Origin: an uncultured Collinsella sp.
GTDB lineage: Bacteria; Actinomycetota; Coriobacteriia; Coriobacteriales; Coriobacteriaceae
Direction: 5' to 3'
NCBI GenBank assembly: GCA_934655755.1
Contig: CAKUHA010000003.1
Location: 1 to 64,000, forward strand
Length of the DNA stretch: 64,000 nucleotides
Shown: positions 42,686 to 53,388 of the stretch, piece after piece
How positions within the stretch are numbered: the stretch's first letter is position 1
Layout: the number at the start of each line of letters is the position of its first letter
Made by a program: the position numbers and the translations under genes
The notes under the pieces: generated by a model
Told to the model about the DNA's origin: nothing
The model's database searches: none
The model's input: only the letters and a program-made list of their open reading frames with translations

Positions 42686-43585
42686 ATGAAAGGCATCATC
42701 CTCGCCGGCGGGTCCGGCACGCGCCTGTACCCGCTCACGCTCGTGACCTCCAAGCAGCTGCTGCCGGTCTACGACAAGCCCATGATCTACTACCCGCTTA
42801 GCACCCTCATGCTGGCGGGCATCCGGGACATCCTTGTCATCTCCACGCCGACCGACCTCCCCAACTTCGAGCGCCTGCTCGGGGACGGCTCGCGCTACGG
42901 CGTGAACCTGTCCTACGCCGAGCAGCCCTCGCCGGACGGCCTGGCGCAGGCATTCACCATCGGCGAGGACTTCATCGCCGGCGAGCCCTGCGCGCTGGTG
43001 CTGGGCGACAACATCTTCTACGGCAACGGCCTGTCCCGCCACCTGACGCGTGCCGTCCAGAATGCCGAGTCGGGCCGCGCCACGGTCTTCGGCTACCACG
43101 TGGACGACCCCGAGCGCTTCGGGGTCGTTGAGTTCGATGCGCAGGGGAGGGCCGTCTCCATCGAGGAGAAGCCCGCCGAGCCCAAGAGCTCCTACGCCGT
43201 TACCGGGCTGTACTTCTACCCGGGCGACGTGGCCGCCAAGGCCCATAAGGTGCAGCCCTCCGCGCGCGGCGAGCTGGAGATCACCACGCTCAACCAGATG
43301 TACCTGGGGGAGGGGACGCTGTCGGTGGTCACCCTGGGCCGCGGCTACGCGTGGCTGGACACCGGCACCATGGAGAGCCTCCACGAGGCCGCGGAGTTCG
43401 TCCGCGCCGTGGAGCACTCCCAGGACCTGCCCGTGTCCGTCCCCGAGGAGATCGCCTGGGAGAACGGCTGGATCACGACCGCCGAGCTGGAGGAGGCCGC
43501 CAAGGCCTACGGCAAGTCGGTCTACGGCCAGCACCTCAAGAAGGTCGCCGCCGGCGAGATCGTCAACAGCCCGCGCGAGTACTAA
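42686..43585 (+). CDS. rmlA: Glucose-1-phosphate thymidylyltransferase
   Basis: The 299-residue protein is a full-length RmlA. It has the nucleotide-binding [11 protein letters not shown] at residues 8-18, [26 protein letters not shown], and late [15 protein letters not shown]. It makes dTDP-glucose from dTTP and glucose-1-phosphate, the first step to dTDP-L-rhamnose. rmlB follows after 24 nt. GC content is much higher than in the ChW and GT genes around it, as for the whole rmlA-rmlB-rmlCD block. Confidence 0.96.
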   Translation: MKGIILAGGSGTRLYPLTLVTSKQLLPVYDKPMIYYPLSTLMLAGIRDILVISTPTDLPNFERLLGDGSRYGVNLSYAEQPSPDGLAQAFTIGEDFIAGEPCALVLGDNIFYGNGLSRHLTRAVQNAESGRATVFGYHVDDPERFGVVEFDAQGRAVSIEEKPAEPKSSYAVTGLYFYPGDVAAKAHKVQPSARGELEITTLNQMYLGEGTLSVVTLGRGYAWLDTGTMESLHEAAEFVRAVEHSQDLPVSVPEEIAWENGWITTAELEEAAKAYGKSVYGQHLKKVAAGEIVNSPREY

Positions 43586-44632
<1,047 letters not shown>

Positions 44633-44657
44633 GCCGCTCCCCGGCGAACCGCACCGC

Positions 44658-44724
44658 GGGGCGCCCGCGCGGGGCCGCAGGGCATGGGGATGATCCTGCG
44701 TCCCCGCGCGGGCGCCCCCGTTTT
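44658..44724 (+). terminator. Very strong hairpin between rmlB and rmlCD
   Basis: A perfect 17-bp GC-rich stem (44658-44674 with 44702-44718) continues inward with six more pairs (44676-44681 with 44695-44700) and is followed by CGTTTT. It has the form of an intrinsic terminator, yet it sits inside the rhamnose pathway. Confidence 0.8.
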
Positions 44725-44754
44725 CCCAACCTCTTCGATAGGAGCTTTTCCCAC

Positions 44755-46215
44755 ATGGCAGACATCGCATTCGAGAAGGACCTCTCCGTGGCGGAGACCG
44801 GCATCGACGGCCTCACGGTCATCGACCTCGCCGTCCACGGCGACTCGCGCGGCTGGTTCAAGGAGAACTGGCAGCGCGCCAAGATGTGCGCGCTCGGCAT
44901 CCCCGACCTCCGCGTCGTCCAGAACAACGTCTCCTACAACGACAGCCGCGGCGTCACCCGCGGCATCCACGCCGAGCCCTGGGACAAGTTCATCTCCGTG
45001 GCCCGCGGCTCGGTCTTCGGCGCCTGGGTGGACCTGCGCGAGGGCAGCGCCACCTTCGGCAGGGTCTTCACGACCGTCCTGGACCCGTCCAAGGCCATCT
45101 ACGTCCCGCGCGGCGTCGGCAACTCCTTCCAGGCACTGGAGGACGGCACCGCCTACACCTACCTGGTGGACGCCCACTGGTCGCTGGAGCTGAAGAAGAC
45201 CTACACCTTCGTGAACCTCGCCGACCCCGAGCTCGCCATCGAGTGGCCGATCCCGCTCGATAAGGCCACCGTATCCGAGGCCGACCTGAACCACCCGATG
45301 CTGAAGGACGTCGTCCCCATGGCGCCCAGGCGCACCCTCGTCACCGGCTGCAACGGCCAGCTGGGCCGCGCGGTCCGCAGGCTGGCGGAGGAGCGCGGCG
45401 TCGCCAAGGACTTTGACTTCTGCGACATCGACACCTTCGACATGTCCGACCCCGATGCCTACTCCAAGTACGACTGGTCGCTCTACGGCGCCGTCATCAA
45501 CTGCGGCGCCTACACCGCCGTCGACAGGGCGGAGACCCCCGAGGGCCGCGCCACCGCCTGGAAGGCCAACGCGACCGGGCCGGCGCTGCTCGCCCGCACC
45601 TGCGCCGAGCACGGGATCACCCTGGTCCACGTGTCCAGCGACTACGTCTTCGACGGCACCGCCGAGGTCCACACCGAGGAGGAGCCCTTCAGCCCGCTGT
45701 CCGTCTACGGCCAGACCAAGGCCGCCGGCGACATCGCCGTGGCGGGCTGCCCGCGCCACTACATCATGCGCTCCAGCTGGGTCATCGGCGAGGGGCACAA
45801 CTTCGTGAAGACCATGAAGGCGCTGTCCGACCGCGTAGCCGACCCCGAAGACGGGCTGGACAAGGTCACCGTGGTCGACGACCAGCTGGGCCGCCTGACC
45901 TTCACGCGTGACATGGCGCAGGCCATCTTCCACGTGCTGGGAACCCATGCGCCCTATGGCACCTACAACTGCACCGGCTCGGGTGCCGTGAAGAGCTGGG
46001 CCGACATCGCCCGCGCCGTCTTCGAGGCCGCCAACGGCAACGGCGACAGGGTCGTGCCGGTGAGCACCACCGACTACTACGCCAGCGCCGAGGGCCCCAT
46101 CGCCCCGCGCCCGGTACACTCCGCGCTCGACCTGTCCAGGCTCGAGTCAACCGGCTTCCGCATGCCCGACTGGGAGGAAGAGCTGGGGGAGTACCTTGAG
46201 GAGCTGACGCGGTGA
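44755..46215 (+). CDS. rmlCD: Fused RmlC-RmlD (dTDP-4-keto-rhamnose epimerase/reductase)
   Basis: The 486-residue protein joins two enzymes. The RmlC cupin (1 to ~185) has QNNVSYNDSRGVTRGIHAE with the expected active His at 72, then VPRGVGNSFQALED. The RmlD reductase (~192-486) has TGCNGQLG (197-204), VHVSSDYVFDG and SVYGQTK (YxxxK). Together they complete dTDP-L-rhamnose synthesis. RmlC-RmlD fusions are known in some Actinobacteria and gut bacteria. GGAG lies 11 nt before the start. The stop shares one nucleotide with the next GT gene (TGATG), where the base composition falls abruptly. Bases 44822-45291 recur exactly at 53456-53925. Confidence 0.94.
   Translation: MADIAFEKDLSVAETGIDGLTVIDLAVHGDSRGWFKENWQRAKMCALGIPDLRVVQNNVSYNDSRGVTRGIHAEPWDKFISVARGSVFGAWVDLREGSATFGRVFTTVLDPSKAIYVPRGVGNSFQALEDGTAYTYLVDAHWSLELKKTYTFVNLADPELAIEWPIPLDKATVSEADLNHPMLKDVVPMAPRRTLVTGCNGQLGRAVRRLAEERGVAKDFDFCDIDTFDMSDPDAYSKYDWSLYGAVINCGAYTAVDRAETPEGRATAWKANATGPALLARTCAEHGITLVHVSSDYVFDGTAEVHTEEEPFSPLSVYGQTKAAGDIAVAGCPRHYIMRSSWVIGEGHNFVKTMKALSDRVADPEDGLDKVTVVDDQLGRLTFTRDMAQAIFHVLGTHAPYGTYNCTGSGAVKSWADIARAVFEAANGNGDRVVPVSTTDYYASAEGPIAPRPVHSALDLSRLESTGFRMPDWEEELGEYLEELTR
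44822..45291 (+). repeat. 470-bp direct repeat in rmlC, copy 1
   Basis: Identical to 53456-53925 over 470 nt in the same orientation (offset 8634). Single differences mark both ends. Confidence 0.9.
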
Positions 46216-47009
46216 TGTCTGTTCGCCACACTTTCGCGGTATGTGCGTATGGCCAGAGCCCATATCTAAAAGAGTGCCTTGATTCTCTCAAGGCTCAAAC
46301 TAATGAACGCAGCGATATTTTTATTGCAACTTCAACCCCAAGTAAGTGGTTGGATGATCTTGCTTCTCTATATGGGGTGCGGGTGGTTGTAAATGAAGGC
46401 GAGTCGGGAATTGGTCAAGACTGGTCTTTCGCTTATTCCTGTGCGAATACGCCTTTCGTCACAATTGCCCATCAGGATGATGTGTATTCACCCGATTATG
46501 CTGCATCTGCGGTTTCGTCCCTTTTAAGTGACCAGCGATCGCTGATTTATTTTTGTGATTACGGAGAGATCCGGGAAGACAAAATTGTCGATAAGAACTC
46601 GCTACTTTTTATCAAACGAATACTGTTATCACCACTAAAAAATCCAAATAATTCAGCTAGTCGAACGGCGAAGCGGGCGGTGCTTCGATTCGGCTCTGCA
46701 ATTTGTTGTCCTGCGGTAACATATAATGTTGAAAATTGCCCTAATCCTCCATTTGTTATTGGTATGAAGTCGAATCTTGACTGGGCAACTTGGGAGAGAC
46801 TGTCGAATCTCGAGGGATCGTTTTTATACGACGCCGATAGGATTTTAATGCACCATCGTATTCATCTTGGCTCTGCTACATCTGAGCTTATTGCTGATAA
46901 GTCACGTGATGTCGAAGACCTTGAAATGCTAAAGCGATTCTGGCCAGATTCTGTTGCCAAGGTAATTGAAATGATTTATGCAAGGGGAACAAAAAGCAAT
47001 GAGCTCTGA
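46215..47009 (+). CDS. Family 2 glycosyltransferase
   Basis: The 264-residue GT-A protein opens with RHTFAVCAYGQSPYLKECLDSL. It has VVNEGESGIGQDWSFAYSCA and the metal-binding IAHQDDVYSPDY (~85-96). It starts on the stop of rmlCD (TGATG), so it is translationally coupled, and overlaps the next GT by 11 nt. It is distinctly AT-rich. The QDD form is common in rhamnosyltransferase-like GT2 enzymes, which fits its link to rhamnose synthesis. Donor identity is inferred from context only. Confidence 0.84.
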   Translation: MSVRHTFAVCAYGQSPYLKECLDSLKAQTNERSDIFIATSTPSKWLDDLASLYGVRVVVNEGESGIGQDWSFAYSCANTPFVTIAHQDDVYSPDYAASAVSSLLSDQRSLIYFCDYGEIREDKIVDKNSLLFIKRILLSPLKNPNNSASRTAKRAVLRFGSAICCPAVTYNVENCPNPPFVIGMKSNLDWATWERLSNLEGSFLYDADRILMHHRIHLGSATSELIADKSRDVEDLEMLKRFWPDSVAKVIEMIYARGTKSNEL

Positions 47010-47991
47010 GTTTAACGCGAAAAAAGTCTCTGTCTTGATTCCTGTCTACAACTCTCAGGCATACATCTCTCGTTGTTTGGATAGCATAATTGCGCAAACT
47101 TATAGCGAATGGGAGATTATATGCATTGATGACGGCTCCAGCGATAACTCTCCTTTGATTCTCGACGAATATCGTAGTCGGTATCCCGATAAAATCATTG
47201 TCGAGCACAGATCTAACGAAGGGGTTGCAGCCGCGCGCAATCGAGCCATCGCACTTGCAACAGGTGAATACTTGGTATTTGCTGATAATGACGATTGGCT
47301 TGATGTCGACTACATCGATACACTCCTTACAGCTGCCTTAAACTCCGGGGCAGATGTTGTTTGCAGCGGATATAAGCGCCCCAATAATAATGGTGATATT
47401 TTATTTTCAACTTCGCCTAAACCCGATACTGAATGGGGGCCATATGTTGTTGAGGCCGCCTGGGCAAAGATATACCGAACAGATTATGTTCGAAAAAATC
47501 AGCTTTGTTTTTTAGACACTAATATTGGTGAAGATTTATATTTTTCAATTCCTGCTATCGAGCTAACAAATAATATTCAGATTATTAGCTACTGCGGTTA
47601 CAACTGGTTTTTTAATGAGAGTAGCGTTTCTAATACAAAACATCGCAGCTCTGATTCTCTGCATTTTGAAGAAACTCTTAATAAAATCATACTTATGCTT
47701 AAGGCCAGAGGGCTCTTTCAAAGGCCAATTTTAATTCACTATATTATTAGACTTATTGTTTGGTTTCTGTTCTACACGGGCAAGGGCGACGGTGTTCAGA
47801 AGGCTCAAATCAACTATGATCACTATGCAAACTGGTTAGATTCGGAAGTTGTCGGATGGCGCCACGAATCGTTCGCTTCTTGCCAACACCCAACGGGGGA
47901 CGCTATAAAGAATCGTTTGGCAGTTTGGCTTTTCGTGCGACATCCTCGGTTGTTTGGCTGCATTCTTTACGTTTACGTTAGGTATATTTAA
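46999..47991 (+). CDS. Family 2 glycosyltransferase
   Basis: 330 residues from ATG 46999, with AAGGGG upstream. An in-frame ATG at 46978 has no ribosome binding site. The GT-A core reads VSVLIPVYNSQAYISRCLDS, EIICIDDGSSDNS, NEGVAAARNRAIALA and FADNDDWLD. The C-terminal region has a hydrophobic stretch (IIRLIVWFLFY, ~250) and ends with RLFGCILYVYVRYI, so it may touch the membrane. It lies between two other GT2 genes with a spacing of -11 and +2 nt. Confidence 0.86.
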   Translation: MSSEFNAKKVSVLIPVYNSQAYISRCLDSIIAQTYSEWEIICIDDGSSDNSPLILDEYRSRYPDKIIVEHRSNEGVAAARNRAIALATGEYLVFADNDDWLDVDYIDTLLTAALNSGADVVCSGYKRPNNNGDILFSTSPKPDTEWGPYVVEAAWAKIYRTDYVRKNQLCFLDTNIGEDLYFSIPAIELTNNIQIISYCGYNWFFNESSVSNTKHRSSDSLHFEETLNKIILMLKARGLFQRPILIHYIIRLIVWFLFYTGKGDGVQKAQINYDHYANWLDSEVVGWRHESFASCQHPTGDAIKNRLAVWLFVRHPRLFGCILYVYVRYI

Positions 47992-47993
47992 CA

Positions 47994-48917
47994 ATGGCAA
48001 AAATTCAGATTTTAATGGCTGTGTATAACGGGTCAGAATTTCTGGCTCGTCAACTTGAATCGATTCTTGGACAGTCTTTTGCCGATTGGGAGCTACTGAT
48101 TTCCGATGATTGCTCAACAGATAACTCACTTGAAATCATTGAATCTTACTGCAAGCGAGACCGCCGTATTCGTTTGATTTTGGATGGATTTCATTTTGGT
48201 AATGCGAAAAGCCATTTTATGGCTTTATTAAGGGAAGCCAATGCTCCTTATGTTATGACATGCGATCAAGATGACGTCTGGAATCTCGATAAAATTGAAG
48301 TGACGCTTGATGCAATGATGCAACACGAGATTGCGGGAGCCCCTTTGCTGGTCTGTACTGATCTCTGCGTTGTCGATAAAAGCTTGAATGTGATAAGTCC
48401 ATCGATGCTTTCGTATTCCGGTATGGATGCTGATCAGACCCATTTCGGCTATTTTCTTGCTTCTTGTCTAGTTACGGGCTGCACTATGATGGTTAACGCT
48501 AGCCTTCTAAAATTGTTGCAAATGCCAGTCGAAGTTGATCAAATCATAATGCATGACTGGTGGGCTTCTCTTGTGGCTTCTGCATTTGGAAAGGTTGTCT
48601 ATCTAAAACGGGCTACAATTCAATATCGTCAACACGGAGATAATTCCGTCGGAGCTTTTCATATTAGATTATTCAATTTTTTCTCAGTATTTAAACAAAA
48701 ATTCGAAATTGAAAAGGCTGCGCTAAGACAGGCAAAGGAATTCAAACGGGTGTTTGGTGGATTAATTACTGCAAAGTTGAATAATCAGCTAAATGCTTTT
48801 CTTGCTATTGAGGATTCTGGTCCTTTAAAAAAGTTGGTAATGCTAACAAAAGCCAAAATATGGCGGTCGAGTATATTCAAAAATATAGGAACGTATTTCG
48901 CGTTTTTGTTTGTATAA
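47994..48917 (+). CDS. Family 2 glycosyltransferase, RfbF-like
   Basis: The protein has 307 residues with the pattern of RfbF/rhamnosyltransferase-like GT2 enzymes: IQILMAVYNGSEFLARQLESI, ELLISDDCSTDNS, and MTCDQDDVWN, followed by LVTGCTMMVN and IMHDWWASLVA. The last two blocks are typical of O-antigen and wall-glycan rhamnosyltransferases. It begins 2 nt after the previous stop and is the last intact gene of the rightward operon before the IS21 relic. Confidence 0.86.
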   Translation: MAKIQILMAVYNGSEFLARQLESILGQSFADWELLISDDCSTDNSLEIIESYCKRDRRIRLILDGFHFGNAKSHFMALLREANAPYVMTCDQDDVWNLDKIEVTLDAMMQHEIAGAPLLVCTDLCVVDKSLNVISPSMLSYSGMDADQTHFGYFLASCLVTGCTMMVNASLLKLLQMPVEVDQIIMHDWWASLVASAFGKVVYLKRATIQYRQHGDNSVGAFHIRLFNFFSVFKQKFEIEKAALRQAKEFKRVFGGLITAKLNNQLNAFLAIEDSGPLKKLVMLTKAKIWRSSIFKNIGTYFAFLFV

Positions 48918-50650
48918 ATATCCTAGATGAGTTTTCTCCCTTGATTACTGCTGAATATTGTGATGCTGCAGTGCCGATATTGTGCTTTTGCGCTGGGGAA
49001 CGACATTGACACCGGTGCAGTTTTATTGCTAACGGCGTGCATCCCTGTGATGCCGCATGGGGCTTCACCTATGTCGACCCAGGTCACGTTATGTACCACT
49101 TCATTTCTATGATCGCACTGGTATGTAATCCACTGCTGAGCCTCCGGTGTCAGTTCTATTTCTTCACCCACTTGCATAAGACGGTCAGGGCCGTACTGTA
49201 CTTCAGCTCCAACTGCTGCAGCGGCATAGATTTGAACTTCGTTTTCGTCCTGTCGATTGAATGCTCGTCAACCGTGGACAGGTCGGACGCGCCGTGCTTA
49301 CGGGCGAGCTTCCGCTCGTCGTTCAATTGGCCGCTGCTCTCTCGCCAGAGGTCCTTAAGGCCGGGCCGGCGGATGCAGCGCGACCTCGCCCTCCTGGCGT
49401 AGCTGATGTGCAGACGAGGTTTATCTCATCCGTGTCGCCACAGCGTCCTTGTCAGGATGCGGACCTTTTGCGTGTTAATGTCGGAGTATGCCTCATCCGC
49501 CGCTATCCGGACACATTCGGAAGCGCCATCTCGACGCACATGTCTTCGTCCCGGCCCGAGAGGACCGCTAGATGTTTGGCCCCGTCTCCTCGAGCTTGTG
49601 GATGGTTCTGACGTTGGTGTCCATGCTCTTTTCTTCTTTTGAGGCCTTCGCCGCGCACGAAGCCGTAGCCCCCGCTGGGCCCGCCGACCGGCTCATGGTA
49701 TTTACCCAATCTCAGAATCGACTTGACGTTGCGGTGGCACGGCGACTTCTTCTTGCTTGCGATCGCCGTTTCACACGCGCTCCAGCCTCGCAGGAGTCTA
49801 GCGCTTCGACAACCTGGGCGCTATGAAGGCGGCGAGAGGCTCTACTCGTTGTGCTAGCAGCCGGCGAACACTATGTCCATCATCTCGGTTTAGGAAGTTA
49901 TGTAGATGACCTCCGCGTCGCGCAGTGTCGTTGCCGCGTAGGTCGCATCGGCCCAAACCTCGTTTCTCGGCTTTTGCTTGAGATGACTGACTTTCGCTGA
50001 GATTACGGCTGAGCGGTGGTGTACGACGAGTTCCTCGTACGTCCCGTTCAGAACAGGATTTCCGGCCCTTGGGCGGGTGGTGCCGCCGGTCCTGAGGTTG
50101 TCGGGGGGGGCGATGCGGGGGGCGCCCAGGAAGGAGAAGGTTTGTGCGTGGCGCAGTAGCCATGGATCCTGTTTCATGTAATGAGTCGCTCTACGTAGCC
50201 GCACCTAGCGAGGGGTGCACCGTGGGGGTCTCGGCCGGTTGATCTCCATGTTCCCGCTCGTCTTGTGTCCGGCGCAGCTCATCACGTTGGGAGCCATCTT
50301 GTGCAGCCAGTCGCGCTTGCAGAACCTGTCGCAAGGCATCGACGGCGCACCGGCCTCTGTACACTCGTCGACGTACTCCGCACGCACGTTTTGAACGCTG
50401 TATTTCGAGACATGTGAAGTGTGGGCTATCGCGTTCTGCGCCAGCCCGTTCGTCGACCTTGGCCTCAGGACTCCCTGGCCCTAATCCTTTTCGTCATCTA
50501 GTTATACCGTTCATTAGACTGCACGGCGGTTCGATGGTAACGGAGCGCGCTGCGGGGCGTTTAATAGTGATTTCGATCGGTATATTTCGCCCGATTGGCA
50601 GTCGGTGCCGATCCGTAATAGGGGTGGTGCCTAAACGGTCCGGGACTAAC
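48918..50650 (-). pseudogene. Decayed IS21-family element (istA and istB relics)
   Basis: No intact gene in about 1.7 kb. On the minus strand, frames at 50,400-49,900 read ECTEAGAPSMPCDRFCKRD and later TYEELVVHHRSAV then KQKPRNEV. These resemble IstA segments before and after the DDE core (FC..W..., TY.EL..H...AV, KP..E). Around 49,400-49,170 the minus strand gives ERKLARKHGASDL, like the IstB N-terminal RKLAR block. Further fragments lie down to 48,920. Stops and frame changes are frequent. It is a different lineage from the intact IS21 at 24061. Family placement is by eye. Confidence 0.5.
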
Positions 50651-50653
50651 TAT

Positions 50654-51622
50654 CTAATGGCTGCCTAGGGTCAGCCCATATTCATCCTTGAGTCTTTTAT
50701 TAATCATATCGATAGGATATGCGTTTTTGCCGTTTCCTTGGTCTTGCCAGACTGAATGACCGGAAAAACCCTGCCAGCAATGGATATAGTACATCGATTT
50801 ATTGGAACCCAGGTCTGTCTCTCCTGTTAATGGTGAATTTGGTGCGAGAGGATCGTCAAAACTATAGCCTCGATGAACAATTTCGTCGAACCAATACGCT
50901 CCAATATCACCAAGATCTTCGTATGCGCCGAAATAGATAGAGTCTTTCGCAAGTTCTTTAGCAATTTTCACATTTATAAGGCAACACCATTCATTGATTC
51001 TACAGGCTCTTTTTTCAAACTTGAAACGACGAAAATCTTTGAGCGTGTCACAACAGTACGTTATCGGCCATCTTGAGTTACTGGGAAGCCTGTGGCTAGC
51101 AATCTCCGCAGGACAGCATCTATTACTGAGGGGGCATCTCCAGCACTGCCCAAGATCACCAATGATCGCTGTGTTTGAAGTTAGGGAATTTAGATACTTT
51201 GCAACAATATCTCCGGTAAACTGTACGTCGTCATGAATCAATAGGACATACTTTTTGTCGGTATTGTCCAGCGCATATTGATACCGCAGGTCTTCACTAT
51301 CGACTATATTGGGATTTATTCCTCTAAGTCGATAAAGATGATACATAATTCGATTATGAAGCTTATTGAGTGAATCTACAGAAAAGTAACAAATACCGCA
51401 GTTTTTTGTATTGATATGTAACTTAATATTGATTGGATCTATTGCTTCGAGAAATGCGGGATCCTGATACACCTTAATCGTTTCAGGTCCTGAACAATCA
51501 TCTTGAATATAAATCGTATCTATGTGTTTGCCGCAAAACTTTTTTAGAGTTAATAGGGTATAAATTAAGCTCTCCGGTTTTTTATACGATTGAACTGCAA
51601 CATCGATCTTTTCAACATTCAT
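50654..51622 (-). CDS. Glycosyltransferase-like protein (GT2-like)
   Basis: The 322-residue protein starts IDVAVQSYKKPESLIYTLLTL. It has IYIQDDCSGPET and LLIHDDVQF (~130), the nucleotide-sugar and metal motifs of GT-A enzymes. A cysteine-rich stretch at ~165-215 (GQCWRCPLSNRCCPAE, YCCD, NEWCC) is unusual and may bind zinc. ATG 51622 has AAAGG 7 nt upstream. In-frame ATGs at 51637 and 51649 would overlap or nearly meet the flippase gene. It is read leftwards with the flippase, opposite to the surrounding GT genes, and is AT-rich. Confidence 0.7.
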   Translation of the reverse strand: MNVEKIDVAVQSYKKPESLIYTLLTLKKFCGKHIDTIYIQDDCSGPETIKVYQDPAFLEAIDPINIKLHINTKNCGICYFSVDSLNKLHNRIMYHLYRLRGINPNIVDSEDLRYQYALDNTDKKYVLLIHDDVQFTGDIVAKYLNSLTSNTAIIGDLGQCWRCPLSNRCCPAEIASHRLPSNSRWPITYCCDTLKDFRRFKFEKRACRINEWCCLINVKIAKELAKDSIYFGAYEDLGDIGAYWFDEIVHRGYSFDDPLAPNSPLTGETDLGSNKSMYYIHCWQGFSGHSVWQDQGNGKNAYPIDMINKRLKDEYGLTLGSH

Positions 51623-51633
51623 GCTGTTGCCTT

Positions 51634-52875
51634 TCATTTTGATGACCATTGCGATAAGCGTGTTTTGATTGAAACTATACTAATCACTATTCCGATTATG
51701 TATGAAATGGAAATAACGATACTTATGCTATTTGAGTCCTGATTCAAAAACAATCCAGTGGCTATCACACTGCAGCAAACCGGAGTTAAGCTTGCCGCCA
51801 CTGTGCCTATGTTGTCTTTCATCAATATAAGTACGTCAACAAGAAAATAAAGGCAGGCGTTTGTTGTGGCAACTGCTAACGCACCGTATAAAAGATTTGA
51901 ATGAATTGAAATGCTGGGCGAGTATAATAACGACAAAGCAAACGACCCGAGAAAAGCGGAAGCCAAACAGCCTGCTAACAACAGCAAAAGAATGATTGCT
52001 ATCACTTTATTTAGCAACTGCGAAATCCAGCCTTTATCGTGGGCCCTCAGTGCATCAGAAATTGGTTTATATAAAGGCGCGTACAAGTAGTTTGCAATCG
52101 CCTGAATGACAACGGTGGGAGTTGCAACTGCTGCATATACACCAAGAAGCTCGTTGCCGTATCTAATGGCGTAAGACTGTCTCGTTTGACTTACTACGAT
52201 CGAAATAAGTAGGCAAGAAACAAATCCTGGGAAGCAGGTTCGAGCAATTTGCTTAATTTTGTCGATATCGTATTTGGCATGAGCCTGGGTAAATTTACTT
52301 GCCATCCTTCTGTCATAAAATATGGCAACTAACAGTGTGGTCAGCGCCATTAGGGTGATGCTATAGAGTAAATTATGAAATACAGTCAACCCTATGCTAA
52401 AAGATGCAACAACCAATACACCTCGTAACATTTGGGATTTTCCCGCAATGTCAAGGCGATCGTTTTGTTGAAATATTCCATGATATACATCAATAAAAGT
52501 CTCAATTATTTTAAATATAATATATAAAAAAGTGGTTGAGTAATTTGTGACATCTACAGTGAGCACAGTGTATATTAGACTAAAAATAAGAGCCACGGTG
52601 CTGCAAATAATTTTAAATCCAATAAAATCTGCCGCAGAACATTCCGTTTCTTTGCAGCCGACTTGCACAGGGCGAGTTTTAAAAAAAACAATAGTGGAGG
52701 TGATGTTTCCGACTGCCATAGCAACTGCTAGAGAACCCGAATCAGAGTAACTTGTCGAGAGCCTAACAACGAGTACCGTGGTCAGCCATGTACATACGAG
52801 ATAAACAAATGATCCGATGGAATTCCAGAGCATATTTTCTTTTAGTGAAAGTGGCTGTTTATTTTCTGCCTCCAT
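51634..52875 (-). CDS. Polysaccharide (O-antigen type) flippase, Wzx-like
   Basis: The 413-residue protein has about twelve hydrophobic segments. The N-terminal LKENMLWNSIGSFVYLVCTW is typical of the polysaccharide synthesis/MATE-like flippase family. Such proteins move lipid-linked sugar units across the membrane. AGGAG lies 6 nt before ATG 52875. The stop of a truncated upstream gene overlaps that ribosome binding site. It probably exports the product of the neighbouring GTs. No clear separate Wzy polymerase was recognised in the window. Confidence 0.85.
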   Translation of the reverse strand: MEAENKQPLSLKENMLWNSIGSFVYLVCTWLTTVLVVRLSTSYSDSGSLAVAMAVGNITSTIVFFKTRPVQVGCKETECSAADFIGFKIICSTVALIFSLIYTVLTVDVTNYSTTFLYIIFKIIETFIDVYHGIFQQNDRLDIAGKSQMLRGVLVVASFSIGLTVFHNLLYSITLMALTTLLVAIFYDRRMASKFTQAHAKYDIDKIKQIARTCFPGFVSCLLISIVVSQTRQSYAIRYGNELLGVYAAVATPTVVIQAIANYLYAPLYKPISDALRAHDKGWISQLLNKVIAIILLLLLAGCLASAFLGSFALSLLYSPSISIHSNLLYGALAVATTNACLYFLVDVLILMKDNIGTVAASLTPVCCSVIATGLFLNQDSNSISIVISISYIIGIVISIVSIKTRLSQWSSK

Positions 52876-52884
52876 CAATTACTC

Positions 52885-53105
52885 CTAGCAATTAATTTGA
52901 TTGCGAATCAATCGTGTATCTGAGTCTTTCAATAGTTTTTTAATATAACTCAAATGAAGGCCTTTGGTAATAGCAACTGTTTGGCGCGTAGTGCGCTTCG
53001 TCTCGATGTCGAAGTGCGTGGACGAATGAAGAAGAAGCACCTTGTTATTAGGCTGCAAGAAACAGAGCATGGCTATTAGCAGCGCTATGTCTCGCCTGCG
53101 GGCCG
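52885..53105 (-). pseudogene. 3' end of an unknown gene cut off by the rml duplication
   Basis: About 70 codons on the minus strand read HSSTHFDIETKRTTRQTVAI and end LKDSDTRLIRNQINC. The TAG stop lies within the flippase ribosome binding site, as expected for an operon neighbour. At about 53,105 the sequence changes to rmlB-derived DNA in the opposite sense, so the 5' part is gone. Family not recognised. Confidence 0.45.
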
Positions 53106-53107
53106 TT

Positions 53108-53388
53108 GGGACAACATCACCGTGCTGCGCATGATCCTGGAGGCCATGGGGCGCGACCCCGAGGACTTCGACTGGGTCGCCGACCGCCCCGGCCACGACC
53201 GCCGCTACGCCATCGACAGCACCAAGCTCCAGCGCGAGCTGGGCTGGAGGCCGGCGCACACCGACTTCGCCGAGGGCCTGAAGCAGACCATCGACTGGTA
53301 CGTCGCCAACGAGCCCTGGTGGCGCCCGGCCAAGGAGGCCACCGAGGCCCGCTACCGCGCGCAGGGGCAGTTGGAAGGGGAGAGACCT
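53108..53388 (+). pseudogene. 3' remnant of a second rmlB
   Basis: About 85 codons equal the RmlB C-terminus ([19 protein letters not shown] to RYRAQGQ). The stop codon found in the first copy is replaced by TTG, so the frame runs through GERP into the following rmlC start. The N-terminal 255 residues, including NAD and catalytic motifs, are missing. Confidence 0.85.
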
